From Sediminivirga luteola (GTDB lineage Bacteria > Actinomycetota > Actinomycetes > Actinomycetales > Brevibacteriaceae), in NCBI RefSeq assembly GCF_014639315.1, contig NZ_BMFY01000005.1:124001-188000 (forward strand): a DNA stretch of 64,000 nucleotides, written 5' to 3'. The notes under the pieces are model-generated. The model was not told where the DNA came from and did no database searches. It saw only the letters and a list, made by a program, of their open reading frames with translations. The position numbers were made by a program, and so were the translations under genes. Shown piece by piece: positions 8,960-17,710 of this stretch (the stretch's first letter is position 1; every line of letters begins with the position of its first letter).

Positions 8960-9844
8960 ATGGTGAAGATCGCCCTGGACCCCACCCCCTTCCACGCCAC
9001 CCATGACTTCCTGGATTTCCCGGACGTCGCCGCGCGACTGGGCTACGAGCACCTGCAGATCACCCCGCACCCGGACTTCATGCCGTTCTTCGGGCATCCC
9101 CGGGCCGACGACGCCTACGTCGCCCAGCTGAAGAAACGCGCCGCAGACGCCGGGATCGGCCTGTCCTCCCTGCTGCCGGTGCACCGCATCTCCTGGCCCG
9201 AGGAGAACCTCCGCGAGGCCGCCGTGCGGTACTGGAAGCGGATCATCCGGATCGCCGAGCAGCTCGAGATCCCGGTCATCAACACCGAGTTCTCCGGCCG
9301 TCCCGAGCGGGCGGAGGAATCCGAAGCGGGCTTCTACCGCTCCATGGAGGAACTGCTCCCGCTGATCGAATCCGCGGGCCTGAAGGTGAACATCGACCCC
9401 CACCCGGACGACTTCGTCGAGGACGGCCTGGACGCCTGGCGGATCATCCGCGGCCTGAACTCCCGGCACATCGGCTTCGTCTACGTCGCCTCCCACACCT
9501 TCCACTACGGCAATCGCGCCACCACGCTCATCCCCGAACTGGGCGACCGCCTCGGCGCGGTATACACCGCCGACAGCTTCGATCACACCCGCTCCCACGG
9601 CCTGCGGTACATCACCAATCCGCCGGGCAACCCGGCCAGGGTGCACCAGCATCTGCGCATCGGCGACGGCGATGTGGACTGGCAGGAACTGTTCGGGTTG
9701 CTCAGCCGGACGGGCTTCCTGGAGCGCGAGGACGCCATCGTCTGCTCGAACGTCTTCGCCGAGGACGAGACTGCGGAGGAGACCTCCGTCTACCAGCGCG
9801 AGAAGCTGGCCGAGCTCATTGGCGCGGCGGGCCAGGGCCGATGA
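8960..9844 (+). CDS. IolH-like TIM-barrel protein
   Basis: A 294-residue sugar isomerase/epimerase-family protein. ATG 8960 is chosen because GAGGAGAGGA precedes it by 10 bases. Resemblance to the myo-inositol catabolism protein IolH is seen in ITPHPDFMPFFGHPR, the VINTEFSG segment, YRSMEELLPLIE, FVYVASHTFHYG, DHTRSHGLRYITNPPG and VHQHLRIGDGDVDW. IolH proteins are found in inositol operons, but their reaction is poorly defined. It is first in an operon with two oxidoreductases; its stop overlaps the next start (ATGA). It is probably regulated by the divergent LacI protein. Confidence 0.8.
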   Translation: MVKIALDPTPFHATHDFLDFPDVAARLGYEHLQITPHPDFMPFFGHPRADDAYVAQLKKRAADAGIGLSSLLPVHRISWPEENLREAAVRYWKRIIRIAEQLEIPVINTEFSGRPERAEESEAGFYRSMEELLPLIESAGLKVNIDPHPDDFVEDGLDAWRIIRGLNSRHIGFVYVASHTFHYGNRATTLIPELGDRLGAVYTADSFDHTRSHGLRYITNPPGNPARVHQHLRIGDGDVDWQELFGLLSRTGFLEREDAIVCSNVFAEDETAEETSVYQREKLAELIGAAGQGR

Positions 9845-10917
9845 CGTTCCCCCGGGTGCTGCCGGCACCCAGGACCCCCGGCCCCGGTCAGGTCCCGGCT
9901 CTGCGATGGGGGATCCTGGGGACCGGGTGGATCGCGGAGCGCTTCACGGACACGGTGCGGCGCAACACCACGCAGCAGATCGTGGCCGTGGGATCCCGCT
10001 CGGCGGAGCGGGCCCGGCGGTTCAGCAGCCGGCACGGCATCCCGCGAGCCCACGGCAGTGACGAGTCCCTGGTCCAGGACCCGGGCGTCGACGTGATCTA
10101 TGTGGCCACTCCGCATGGCCGCCACCGCGACCACGCGCTGCTCGCCCTGGAAGCCGGCAAGCACGTCCTGGTGGAAAAGCCCCTCGGCGTCAACGCCGCG
10201 CAGGCCGCCGAGATCGCCGGCGCCGCGCGCCGGACGGGGCTGTTCGCCGCAGAGGCGCTGTGGTCGGCGTTCCTGCCGAAGACCGATGTCCTCCGGCAAC
10301 TGCTCGACGACGGCGCGCTCGGGGCCATCCACACGCTCACCGCCGACATCGGCGAGTACTTCGACCCCGGTCATCGCATCTTCGACCCCGGTCTGGCCGG
10401 CGGTGACATCCTCGACCTCGGGACCTACCCCGCGTGGTTCGCCACCTGGATCCAGGGGCTGCCGGACGAGGTGAAGGCGCGAGGACGCGCGTATCCGGGC
10501 GGCGTGAACGCCCAGACGATGGCGACCCTGAGCTGGGCCGGCGGCGCCCTCGGGCAGGTGCACTCCTCGCTGGAGAGCTTCACGCCCACTCGCGCCTATC
10601 TGGCCGGAGAGGCCGCCTCGGTGCAGCTGGAGGAACCGTTCTACGGGCCCGGCGGCTTTGTGCTCCGCTCCGCCGATGGCCGTCGGTCGCTGCGCTGGGA
10701 GGAGCCCGATGTCCGCCACGAAGGCCTCTTCCACGAGGCGTTGGAAGCGGCCCGCTGCATCGGCGCCTCGCTTCCCGAGACCCCGTACCGACGGCTGGAC
10801 GACTCGGTCGTGACGCTCCGGCTGCTGGACCTGATCCGCGCGCAGACCGGCGACACGAGCGGGGTAGAGAAGCGCGCCGGGGACGGCTGCGCCGAGAGCA
10901 AGGAGCAGGGCCGATGA
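9841..10917 (+). CDS. Gfo/Idh/MocA-family oxidoreductase (dihydrodiol-dehydrogenase-like)
   Basis: A 358-residue NAD(P)-dependent oxidoreductase. The N-terminal Rossmann fold opens with RWGILGTGWIAERFT, and the catalytic lysine lies in VEKPLG. The C-terminal half has the LDLGTYP motif of the dimeric dihydrodiol dehydrogenase subgroup. There the IolG-type aspartate is kept but the histidine is replaced by tyrosine. It overlaps both neighbours by 4 bp (ATGA), so translation is coupled within the operon. It probably oxidises or reduces a sugar or cyclitol hydroxyl; substrate and cofactor preference are not visible. Confidence 0.85.
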   Translation: MTFPRVLPAPRTPGPGQVPALRWGILGTGWIAERFTDTVRRNTTQQIVAVGSRSAERARRFSSRHGIPRAHGSDESLVQDPGVDVIYVATPHGRHRDHALLALEAGKHVLVEKPLGVNAAQAAEIAGAARRTGLFAAEALWSAFLPKTDVLRQLLDDGALGAIHTLTADIGEYFDPGHRIFDPGLAGGDILDLGTYPAWFATWIQGLPDEVKARGRAYPGGVNAQTMATLSWAGGALGQVHSSLESFTPTRAYLAGEAASVQLEEPFYGPGGFVLRSADGRRSLRWEEPDVRHEGLFHEALEAARCIGASLPETPYRRLDDSVVTLRLLDLIRAQTGDTSGVEKRAGDGCAESKEQGR

Positions 10918-11975
10918 CGGACATCACCACTGGAATCGCCGCGGCGGGAGGCCCCTCGCCGGGGAACGTGCGACCGGCGGGCGACGGCGTCAGGGTCGGC
11001 GTCATCGGCGCCGGCATCATGGGAGCGGATCACGCGCGGACCCTCGACCGCTGGGTCTCCGGGGCCGTCGTCAGCCGCATCGCCGACGTCGATGCGGGGC
11101 GGGCCGCGCAGGTGGCGGCGGAGGTCCCAGGAGCTGCGACGGACACGGACGCGCAGGCGCTCATCGCCGCCGCAGACGTCGACGCCGTCGTGATCGCCTC
11201 CCACGACTCCACGCATGCGGAGCTGGTGCGGGCCGCGGTGGCGGCGGGAAAACCCGTGCTGTGCGAGAAGCCCCTGGCTCCCACGCTCGCGGAGGCCAGC
11301 GCGGTCGCCCGGGACGTCGCGGCCGGGGCGGACCTGGTCACTCTGGGATTCATGCGCCGCTTCGACGCCGGTTATACCCAGATGCGGGCCGATCTCGCAG
11401 CGGGTCGGATCGGCCGCCCTCTCGTGGTGCACTCCATCGGCCGCGGCGTCTCATCCGGGCCCGGCGCGGACTCCGAGAGCGCCATCACCAACTCCGCGAT
11501 CCACGACCTGGACATCGTGCCCTGGCTGCTGGGCGAACCGCTCACCGAGATCGAATACCGCGCCGGGAACGCCTCCGGGGGAGCGCCCGAGGGACTGCAG
11601 GATCCGCACCTCCTGCTCGCCCGCACCGCCGGCGGGACGCTGGTGACGATCGACATCTTCCTCAATGCCCGCTACGGCTACGACATCCGGTGCGAACTGA
11701 TCGGCGAGACCGGTGCGCTGAGCCTGATCGAACCGGCCGTGCTGCGCCGGGACCAGGACCTCGTCTCCGGCTACCGCTACGCCGAGGACTGGCGGCCGCG
11801 TTTCGCAGACGCCTACCGCCGCGAGCTGCAGGCCTGGGTCGACCTGATCCGGGGCCGCGATGGCCGCGGCGAACTGGCCACCCTTCAGGACGGGCTCCGG
11901 GCCAGCCGGGTCGCCGATGCCGCCGTGCGCTCCCTGCGCTCCGGCGGCCAGCCGGTCACCGTGGCGAGCGACTGA
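10914..11975 (+). CDS. Gfo/Idh/MocA-family oxidoreductase, IolG-like with altered catalytic motif
   Basis: A 353-residue protein with an extended N-terminus (about 25 residues) before the Rossmann fold VGVIGAGIMGADHARTL. Lys119 lies in CEKPLAP. GFMRRFDAGY and the HDLDIVPWLL segment resemble inositol 2-dehydrogenase. In IolG the catalytic D-x3-H motif reads DMTIH; here it reads NSAIH (Asn193, His197), so the aspartate is replaced. That may change substrate or reduce activity. It is the last gene of the operon begun at 8960 and is followed by a second LacI gene. Confidence 0.85.
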   Translation: MTDITTGIAAAGGPSPGNVRPAGDGVRVGVIGAGIMGADHARTLDRWVSGAVVSRIADVDAGRAAQVAAEVPGAATDTDAQALIAAADVDAVVIASHDSTHAELVRAAVAAGKPVLCEKPLAPTLAEASAVARDVAAGADLVTLGFMRRFDAGYTQMRADLAAGRIGRPLVVHSIGRGVSSGPGADSESAITNSAIHDLDIVPWLLGEPLTEIEYRAGNASGGAPEGLQDPHLLLARTAGGTLVTIDIFLNARYGYDIRCELIGETGALSLIEPAVLRRDQDLVSGYRYAEDWRPRFADAYRRELQAWVDLIRGRDGRGELATLQDGLRASRVADAAVRSLRSGGQPVTVASD

Positions 11976-12048
11976 ACCCCGCCGCGCTGTGGCGCTTCCG
12001 GGCGGTGGTCTGGCAGGGGCAGGCGTGGCTCGTGCCACAATGTCGGGA

Positions 12049-13329
12049 ATGAGCAGCGCACGGGGGACCGGGAGGGCGACGATCCGGGATGTCGCCGCTG
12101 AGGCCGGCGTGTCCACGGGCCTGGTCTCGCTCGCGTTCAAGGATCCCGCCCGGGTCAGCGCGGTGCGGCGCGCGCGGATCCTCGACGCGGCGGACCGCCT
12201 GGGCTACCGGCCCAACTTCGTGGCGCGCTCCCTGGCGGCGGACGGCTCGTCGTTCATCGGGATCCTGCTGAGCGATCTGCACAATCCGCTCTTCGCGGAG
12301 ATCGCCGACGCGGCGCGCCAGGAATTCGACGCGCACGGTTCCTACGCCCTCATCGCCAGTGCCACGAAAGCCAGGCCGGAAGGCCGAGCCCCGGAAAACC
12401 CCGAAGAAGGCGGCCAGGCGGGCTCCGGTGCCTCAGCCCGCGGGCCGGGCGGACTCCGCGTGCCGGGGGCCACAGGAGGCGCGGACCGCATCGCCGACGA
12501 GCAGGTCATCGCCATGTTCCGGGATCTGCGCCCCCGCGGCGTCCTGGTCATCGGGACGATCGCCGATACGGCCCTGCTCTCGGGCCTGCCGTCCGCCACC
12601 CCCGTGGTGTACGCCAGCGCGGTCTCGCCGGAAGGCTCCGCCCACCCGTCCGTGCGCGCCGACGACGACGCCGGGATGGCCCTCCTGTTCGACCACCTCA
12701 CCGGGCGAGGTCACCAGCGGATCGCTTTCGTCGGCGGCGCCGGCGGTGAGGTCTCACGGCTGCGCCTGGAGGCCTACCTGGCGCAGGCGGAGGCCCGCGG
12801 AATGCCGGCACTCGTCGCCCGCGCGGACTTCTCCGAGCAGTCCGGCTACCGCGCAGGCGCCGAGCTGGCTGGTCTCGACCCCCGTCCCACCGCCGTGATC
12901 GCGGTCAACGATCTGGCCGGCATCGGTGTGCAGGCCGCCGCGGAGCAGGCCGGGCTCAGGTTGCCGGCCGACCTGGCCGTGGCGGCGTTCGACAACACCT
13001 ACCTGGCCGGGCTGCACCGGATCTCGCTCACCACGATCGATCCGCGCAACGCGGAGGTCGGCCGCCGTGCCGCTTCCCGGCTCCTGCTGGCGCTGGACCC
13101 GGACGGCGCCCGTCACGCCGGCCTCCCGCGTGACGGCGCAAGGAACGCCAGCGCTCCCGGCGCCGGCGATTCCGATGCGCTCCGCGATGTCAGCAGCCCT
13201 ATCGGCGAGAGCAGGGGCGCCGCCAGCGCTCCCCGCTCCGCGCGCTTCGGCGGTGCGCACGCTGTCGCCTCGCCCGGGACAGAGGACGTGCTCGTGCGCC
13301 CCGAGCTCATCGTCAGGGACTCCGCCTAG
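12049..13329 (+). CDS. LacI-family transcriptional regulator with two low-complexity insertions
   Basis: A regulator of about 426 residues, unusually long for LacI (normally about 340). The HTH is in ATIRDVAAEAGVSTGLVSLA, with hinge RPNFVARSLAADGS. The effector domain is interrupted after SYALIASATK by a Pro/Gly/Glu-rich insert of about 40 residues. It is interrupted again near the C-terminus, after LLALDPDG, by about 55 residues of Ala/Gly/Ser-rich sequence before the final strand. Start is uncertain: ATG 12049, ATG 12040 or GTG 12025 (the last has an AGGGG-like site). It precedes iolD, whose promoter carries a perfect LacI-type palindrome, so it is the likely iolD-operon regulator. Confidence 0.85.
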   Translation: MSSARGTGRATIRDVAAEAGVSTGLVSLAFKDPARVSAVRRARILDAADRLGYRPNFVARSLAADGSSFIGILLSDLHNPLFAEIADAARQEFDAHGSYALIASATKARPEGRAPENPEEGGQAGSGASARGPGGLRVPGATGGADRIADEQVIAMFRDLRPRGVLVIGTIADTALLSGLPSATPVVYASAVSPEGSAHPSVRADDDAGMALLFDHLTGRGHQRIAFVGGAGGEVSRLRLEAYLAQAEARGMPALVARADFSEQSGYRAGAELAGLDPRPTAVIAVNDLAGIGVQAAAEQAGLRLPADLAVAAFDNTYLAGLHRISLTTIDPRNAEVGRRAASRLLLALDPDGARHAGLPRDGARNASAPGAGDSDALRDVSSPIGESRGAASAPRSARFGGAHAVASPGTEDVLVRPELIVRDSA

Positions 13330-13372
13330 GACAACCGGCGGATTCCTTTTCAGCGGCGGCTCCGGCCGGGCA

Positions 13373-13421
13373 TTGACACCTCCGCCACCGCAGCCGTAGC
13401 GTGTGTTTGAACCGGTTCAAA
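13373..13421 (+). promoter_or_regulatory. iolD promoter with perfect LacI-type operator
   Basis: TTGACA (13373-13378), 18-nt spacer, TAGCGT (13397-13402), then the perfect 16-bp palindrome TTTGAACCGGTTCAAA (13406-13421) over the expected start of transcription. The central CG and the palindrome are typical of LacI-family sites. The LacI gene ending 43 bp before this promoter is the obvious candidate. Confidence 0.8.
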
Positions 13422-13480
13422 ACCAGTTTCGCGGACCTTGCCGCACACCACCGACAGCGACGTCGGAAGGAAGAAGACAC

Positions 13481-15418
13481 ATGACCGAGAACACCACTGT
13501 GCGGCTCACTGTCGCCCAGGCCATCGTGAAGTTCATCGCTGCCCAGCACTCGGTGGCCGACGGGCACCGGCAGCGGTTCGTCCCGGCCGCCGCCGGCATC
13601 TTCGGCCACGGAAACGTCGCCGGATTCAGCCAGGCCCTGGCCCAGTACTCCGACCAGATCCCGTTCGTCCAGGGCCGCAACGAACAGGCGCTCGGCCACG
13701 CCGGTTCGGCGCTGGCCAAGGCATCTCGTCGCCGGCAGACCCTCGCGGTCACCGCCTCCATCGGCCCCGGCGCCATGAACCTCGTCACCGCCGCTGCCCT
13801 GGCCACGGTCAACCGGCTCCCGCTCCTCCTGCTTCCCGGCGACACCTACGCCACCCGGCGCCAGGGACCCGTCCTGCAGCAGCTGGAAGACCCCAGCGAC
13901 CCTGGCCTGTCCGTCAACGACGCCTTCCGGCCGGTCTCCCGGTTCTTCGACCGCATCACCCGTCCGGAGCAGATCCTCACCGCTCTGCCCCAGGCCTTCC
14001 GCGTGCTGGCCAATCCGGCCGAGACCGGCGCCGTCGTGCTCTCCCTGCCGCAGGACATCCAGTCCCACGCCTACGATTACCCCGCGGAGTTCTTCCGCCC
14101 CCGCGACTGGAAGATCCGCCGCACGCTCCCCGATACGGAAGACATCGAGGCCGTGGCCGCGCTGATCCGCCAGGCCGAGCGACCCCTCATCATCGCCGGC
14201 GGCGGCGTGCACTACTCCGAGGCCGGACCCGCTCTGGAGGCATTCGCCGAGGCGACGGGCATCCCCGTGGCCGAGACCTTCGGCGGCAAGGGCGCCGTGC
14301 AGCGAGGCGCCGACTGGTTCCTGGGCGGCATCGGCCTGGAGGGAAACCCCGCCACCAACCGGCTCGTGGCCCGGGCCGACCTCATCCTGAGCATCGGCAC
14401 CCGGCTGACCGACTTCGCCACCGGCTCCCAGACGATGTTCCAGGACCCGGACGTCCGCTTCGCCTCCATCAACATCACCGAACTCGACGCCCTCAAACAG
14501 GGCGCCACCGCCGTACTCGCCGATGCCAGGCTCGGGCTGGACGCGCTCGCCGTGGCCGTCGGCGGGCACCGGGTCGCGGCCGGCTGGGCCGAGGAGATCG
14601 CCGCCCGCAAAGCCGAATGGGAACCCGAACGCGCGCGTGCCCTCGATCCGGACACGCCCTTCGACCCGGCCGCTCCGGAGCACGCCGCACTGGACATCCC
14701 GGAGACCGACGCCGTGCTCACCCAGGGCCAGCTGATCGGGCTGCTGCAGGAACACGCGCAGGAAGGCGACACCGTCATCGCCGCGGCCGGCGGCCCTCCC
14801 GGCGATCTGCTCAAGGTCTGGGACGCCACCGCCGGGCGCCACTGCCACCTGGAGTTCGGCTTCTCCTGCATGGGCTACGAGATCCCCGCCGGCATCGGCG
14901 TCCGCCTGGCCGATCCCGACCCGGCCCACCGGGTGAGCGTGTTCATCGGCGACGGCACCTACCTGCTGAACCCGACCGAGATCCTCACCGCCGCCCAGGA
15001 GGGCATGCCGATCACCTACATCGTCTCGGAGAACCGCGGCTATCAGGTGATCCGCCGCCTGCAGATGCTCAAGTACGGCGAGCAGTTCGGCAACGACTTC
15101 CGGTACCGGGGCAAGGACGGCGAGGGCGCCCGGCTCGACGGGGACTACCTCCAGGTGGACCTGACCGCCATCGGCGCCGGCCTGGGAGCCCTGGCCCGAC
15201 GCGCCGGCAGCGCCGAGGAAGTCCGCGCCGCCCTCCGCGAGACCCGCGACCATCGCGGACCCGTCGTGATCGTCGTGCCCACCATCCCGCACGCCGATCT
15301 CCCCGGCGCAGGCGTCTTCTGGGACGTTGCGCCCGCCGAGGTCGCCGAGCAGGACTGGGTGGCACCCCTGCGCGCCGAGTACGAGGACGGCCTCAAAGCC
15401 CAGCGGTGGCACGGATGA
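13481..15418 (+). CDS. iolD: 3D-(3,5/4)-trihydroxycyclohexane-1,2-dione hydrolase (IolD)
   Basis: A 645-residue thiamine-diphosphate enzyme, the usual IolD length. The start ATG follows GGAAGGAAG. Glu68 in GRNEQALGH is the cofactor-activating glutamate; GDG (490-492) begins the metal/ThDP motif GDGTYLLNPTEIL, closing with SENRGY. IolD-specific text includes SIGPGAMNLVTAAALATVNR and FNDAFRP-like VNDAFRPVSRFFDRI. In inositol breakdown it opens the ring to 5-deoxy-glucuronate. It starts an operon with an aldolase and dehydrogenases (4-bp overlap with the next gene) under a LacI-type operator. The downstream partners iolB, iolC, iolJ and iolA are missing from the window. Confidence 0.93.
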   Translation: MTENTTVRLTVAQAIVKFIAAQHSVADGHRQRFVPAAAGIFGHGNVAGFSQALAQYSDQIPFVQGRNEQALGHAGSALAKASRRRQTLAVTASIGPGAMNLVTAAALATVNRLPLLLLPGDTYATRRQGPVLQQLEDPSDPGLSVNDAFRPVSRFFDRITRPEQILTALPQAFRVLANPAETGAVVLSLPQDIQSHAYDYPAEFFRPRDWKIRRTLPDTEDIEAVAALIRQAERPLIIAGGGVHYSEAGPALEAFAEATGIPVAETFGGKGAVQRGADWFLGGIGLEGNPATNRLVARADLILSIGTRLTDFATGSQTMFQDPDVRFASINITELDALKQGATAVLADARLGLDALAVAVGGHRVAAGWAEEIAARKAEWEPERARALDPDTPFDPAAPEHAALDIPETDAVLTQGQLIGLLQEHAQEGDTVIAAAGGPPGDLLKVWDATAGRHCHLEFGFSCMGYEIPAGIGVRLADPDPAHRVSVFIGDGTYLLNPTEILTAAQEGMPITYIVSENRGYQVIRRLQMLKYGEQFGNDFRYRGKDGEGARLDGDYLQVDLTAIGAGLGALARRAGSAEEVRAALRETRDHRGPVVIVVPTIPHADLPGAGVFWDVAPAEVAEQDWVAPLRAEYEDGLKAQRWHG

Positions 15419-16353
15419 GCGCCGGTTCCGGGACCGGTTCCCGCGCGGACGGCACAGCCGCTCGTGCCGTGTCATCTCCCGGCGGGTCCTCTCCCGTGAT
15501 TCCTGCCGGGCCACTCGATCGGGGCCGCCTGCGCCGCCGGCTGCTGGCCGGTGAAGCCGTCGCGGGCTGCTTCGCCGGGCTCGCCTCGCCGATGGCCGTC
15601 GAGGTCATGGCCGCCTCCGGCGCCGGCTGGGTCCTGGTGGACCTGGAACACGGCGGCGGAGGAGAAGAACAGGTGGGCCCCGCGGTCGCGGCCGCCGGCG
15701 CCTACGACACCGCCGTCCTGGTCCGGGTCGAGCGCCCGGACCGGGTGCGCATCGGCCGCGTCCTCGACGCGGGCGCCGCCGGGGTCATGCTGCCCCGCAT
15801 CGAGAGCGCCGATGAGGTCCGCGGCCTGCTGCGCCACCTGCGCTACCCGCCGGACGGCGACCGTGGCGTGGCGACCTATAACCGCGCGGTCCGCTGGGGA
15901 CAGGACCTGGCCGCCCTCGGCACCGCGAACACCGAGGCAGCCGGGATCGTGCAGATCGAGACCCGCGGCGCGCTGGAGCAGATCGAGGAGATCGCCGCGC
16001 TCGACGGCGCCGACGTCCTGTTCATCGGGCCGCTCGACCTCAGCTACGCGCTCGGCGTGCCGCTGGACTTCGGCGCCCCGGCCTTCACGGGCGCCGTGGA
16101 GCGCGTTCTCGCCGCGGCGGAGCGCCACGGCAAGGCGGCCGGCATCCTCAGCCCCACCGCGCAGGCCGCCGTGGACCGCAAGCACCAGGGCTTCCGCTTC
16201 CTCGCGGTCGGATCTGACTCCACCCTGCTCGCCTCAGCGGTGTCCGGCGCCATGGCGGCTCTGGCGGACAACCCCGCCGAGGCGCTTCCCGAGCGAGGCT
16301 CTGCGGCGAACACGACGCACAGCACGGACCCGGCCGCCCGGCCGCAATCCTGA
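15415..16353 (+). CDS. HpcH/HpaI-family aldolase
   Basis: A 312-residue class II pyruvate-type aldolase. A Ser/Gly-rich N-terminal extension of about 35 residues precedes the barrel. Family motifs are GCFAGLASPMAVEVMAASG, VLVDLEHGG, AGAAGVMLPRIESADE, the metal/substrate segment IVQIETRGALEQIEEIAAL (Glu) and DVLFIGPLDLSYALG (Asp). Members cleave 4-hydroxy-2-oxo acids to pyruvate and an aldehyde. Its start overlaps the iolD stop (ATGA), so it is made together with IolD. It may replace the missing IolJ step or act on a different intermediate; this is inference. The C-terminal 30 residues are low complexity. Confidence 0.85.
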   Translation: MSAGSGTGSRADGTAARAVSSPGGSSPVIPAGPLDRGRLRRRLLAGEAVAGCFAGLASPMAVEVMAASGAGWVLVDLEHGGGGEEQVGPAVAAAGAYDTAVLVRVERPDRVRIGRVLDAGAAGVMLPRIESADEVRGLLRHLRYPPDGDRGVATYNRAVRWGQDLAALGTANTEAAGIVQIETRGALEQIEEIAALDGADVLFIGPLDLSYALGVPLDFGAPAFTGAVERVLAAAERHGKAAGILSPTAQAAVDRKHQGFRFLAVGSDSTLLASAVSGAMAALADNPAEALPERGSAANTTHSTDPAARPQS

Positions 16354-16387
16354 CCAGCCGTATACGACCCCCCTCACGAGGAGCACA

Positions 16388-17710
16388 GTGACCACTGCAC
16401 GCAGCATCGGCGTCGGACTCATCAGCGTCGGCTGGATGGGCAAGCTGCACAGCCGCGCCTACACGAACCTGCCCATCGTGTACCCCGAGCTGGGCATCCG
16501 GCCACGGCTGGTCCAGGCGGCCGACACCGCCGAGGACCGCATCGACTACGCCCGGGACGTGCTCGGCTACGCCTCCGGCACCACCGATTACCGGGAGGTG
16601 CTGGCCAATCCCGAGGTGGACGTCGTCTCCATCTGCGCGCCGAACTTCCTGCACGCTGAGATCGGCAAAGCCGCGGCGCAAGCCGGCAAGGCCTTCTGGA
16701 TCGAGAAGCCTGCCGGACGCTCGGCACAGGAGACCCAGGAGATCGCCGCTGCCGCCGCTGCCGCCGGCGTCATCTCCGCGGTTGGCTTCAACTACCGGAA
16801 CGCCCCGGCCATCGAATACGCCCGCAGCCTCGTGGCCGGGGGCAAGCTGGGCCGCATCACCAATATCCGCGGCGCCTTCTTCGCCGACTACTCCTCCGAG
16901 CCGAAGGGCGCTCTGTCCTGGCGGTTCATCCGGGACCTCGCCGGCTCCGGCGTGCTCGGCGACCTGATGGGTCACCTGGCGGATCTGGCGCACTACGTGG
17001 TCGGCCCGGTCGCCAGGGTCAGCGCCGTGACCTCCACCGTCTACACCGAACGACCCAAGCTGCCGATGGGTCAGGGCACGCACTTCGCGGTGGTCGAGGA
17101 CGGGGAGATGCTGCCGGTGGAGAACGAGGACTACGCGGCGCTGCTGGTGGCCTTCGGCGGAGATGCCGCGGGCGCCGTCGGCACGCTGGAAGCCTCCCGC
17201 GTCTCGGTCGGCCCGCGCGCCCAGTACAGCCTGGAGGTCTACGGCACCGAGGGCTCCCTGCTGTGGGACTTCGAGCGGATGAACGAGCTGCAGCTGGCGC
17301 TCGGCCGCTCCGGGCCGCACGTCGGCTACACCCGGATCATGGCCGGTCCGGATTTCGGCGACTTCGGCCGGTTCCAGCCCGGCGCCGGCACCAGCATGGG
17401 CTACGACGACCTCAAGGTCATCGAAGCCAGGAAGTTCCTGCAGGCCTACCTCGGGGAAAACAGCGCTCACGCCGATATCCGCGATGCGCTCGCCGCGAAC
17501 CGCGTGGTCTCCGCAGCCGAGACCTCCGCGGCCTCCGGCACATGGGAGGAGGTGGCGCCGGTCGAGGGCACCACCGCGGCCCGGCGCGACGCCGGAGGCG
17601 CCGCAGAGACGACGGAACGGCATGACGACGCCTCGGACGCCGGCGCAGGCGGTGCCGCGGACCACGGCGCCGGCCCCGCGCGTGAAGCGGGAGGAACCGC
17701 CGATGCCTGA
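16388..17710 (+). CDS. Gfo/Idh/MocA-family oxidoreductase
   Basis: A 440-residue oxidoreductase starting at GTG 16388 after a good site (CGAGGAG). The Rossmann motif is GVGLISVGWMGKLHSRAY; the catalytic lysine is in IEKPAGRS. The second-domain motif GDLMGHLADLAHY keeps the D-x3-H pair. Similar proteins occur in inositol and uronate clusters. The last 50 or so residues are Ala/Gly/Glu-rich and unlikely to be part of the fold, resembling the low-complexity tails of neighbouring genes. The gene lies 34 bp after the aldolase and overlaps the next gene by 8 bp. Substrate unknown, probably a cyclitol or sugar. Confidence 0.85.
   Translation: MTTARSIGVGLISVGWMGKLHSRAYTNLPIVYPELGIRPRLVQAADTAEDRIDYARDVLGYASGTTDYREVLANPEVDVVSICAPNFLHAEIGKAAAQAGKAFWIEKPAGRSAQETQEIAAAAAAAGVISAVGFNYRNAPAIEYARSLVAGGKLGRITNIRGAFFADYSSEPKGALSWRFIRDLAGSGVLGDLMGHLADLAHYVVGPVARVSAVTSTVYTERPKLPMGQGTHFAVVEDGEMLPVENEDYAALLVAFGGDAAGAVGTLEASRVSVGPRAQYSLEVYGTEGSLLWDFERMNELQLALGRSGPHVGYTRIMAGPDFGDFGRFQPGAGTSMGYDDLKVIEARKFLQAYLGENSAHADIRDALAANRVVSAAETSAASGTWEEVAPVEGTTAARRDAGGAAETTERHDDASDAGAGGAADHGAGPAREAGGTADA

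Noticed and set aside
13313-15514. 733-codon minus-strand frame opposite iolD
   Set aside because: Shadow of iolD; composition is codon-position bias, no start site or domain.
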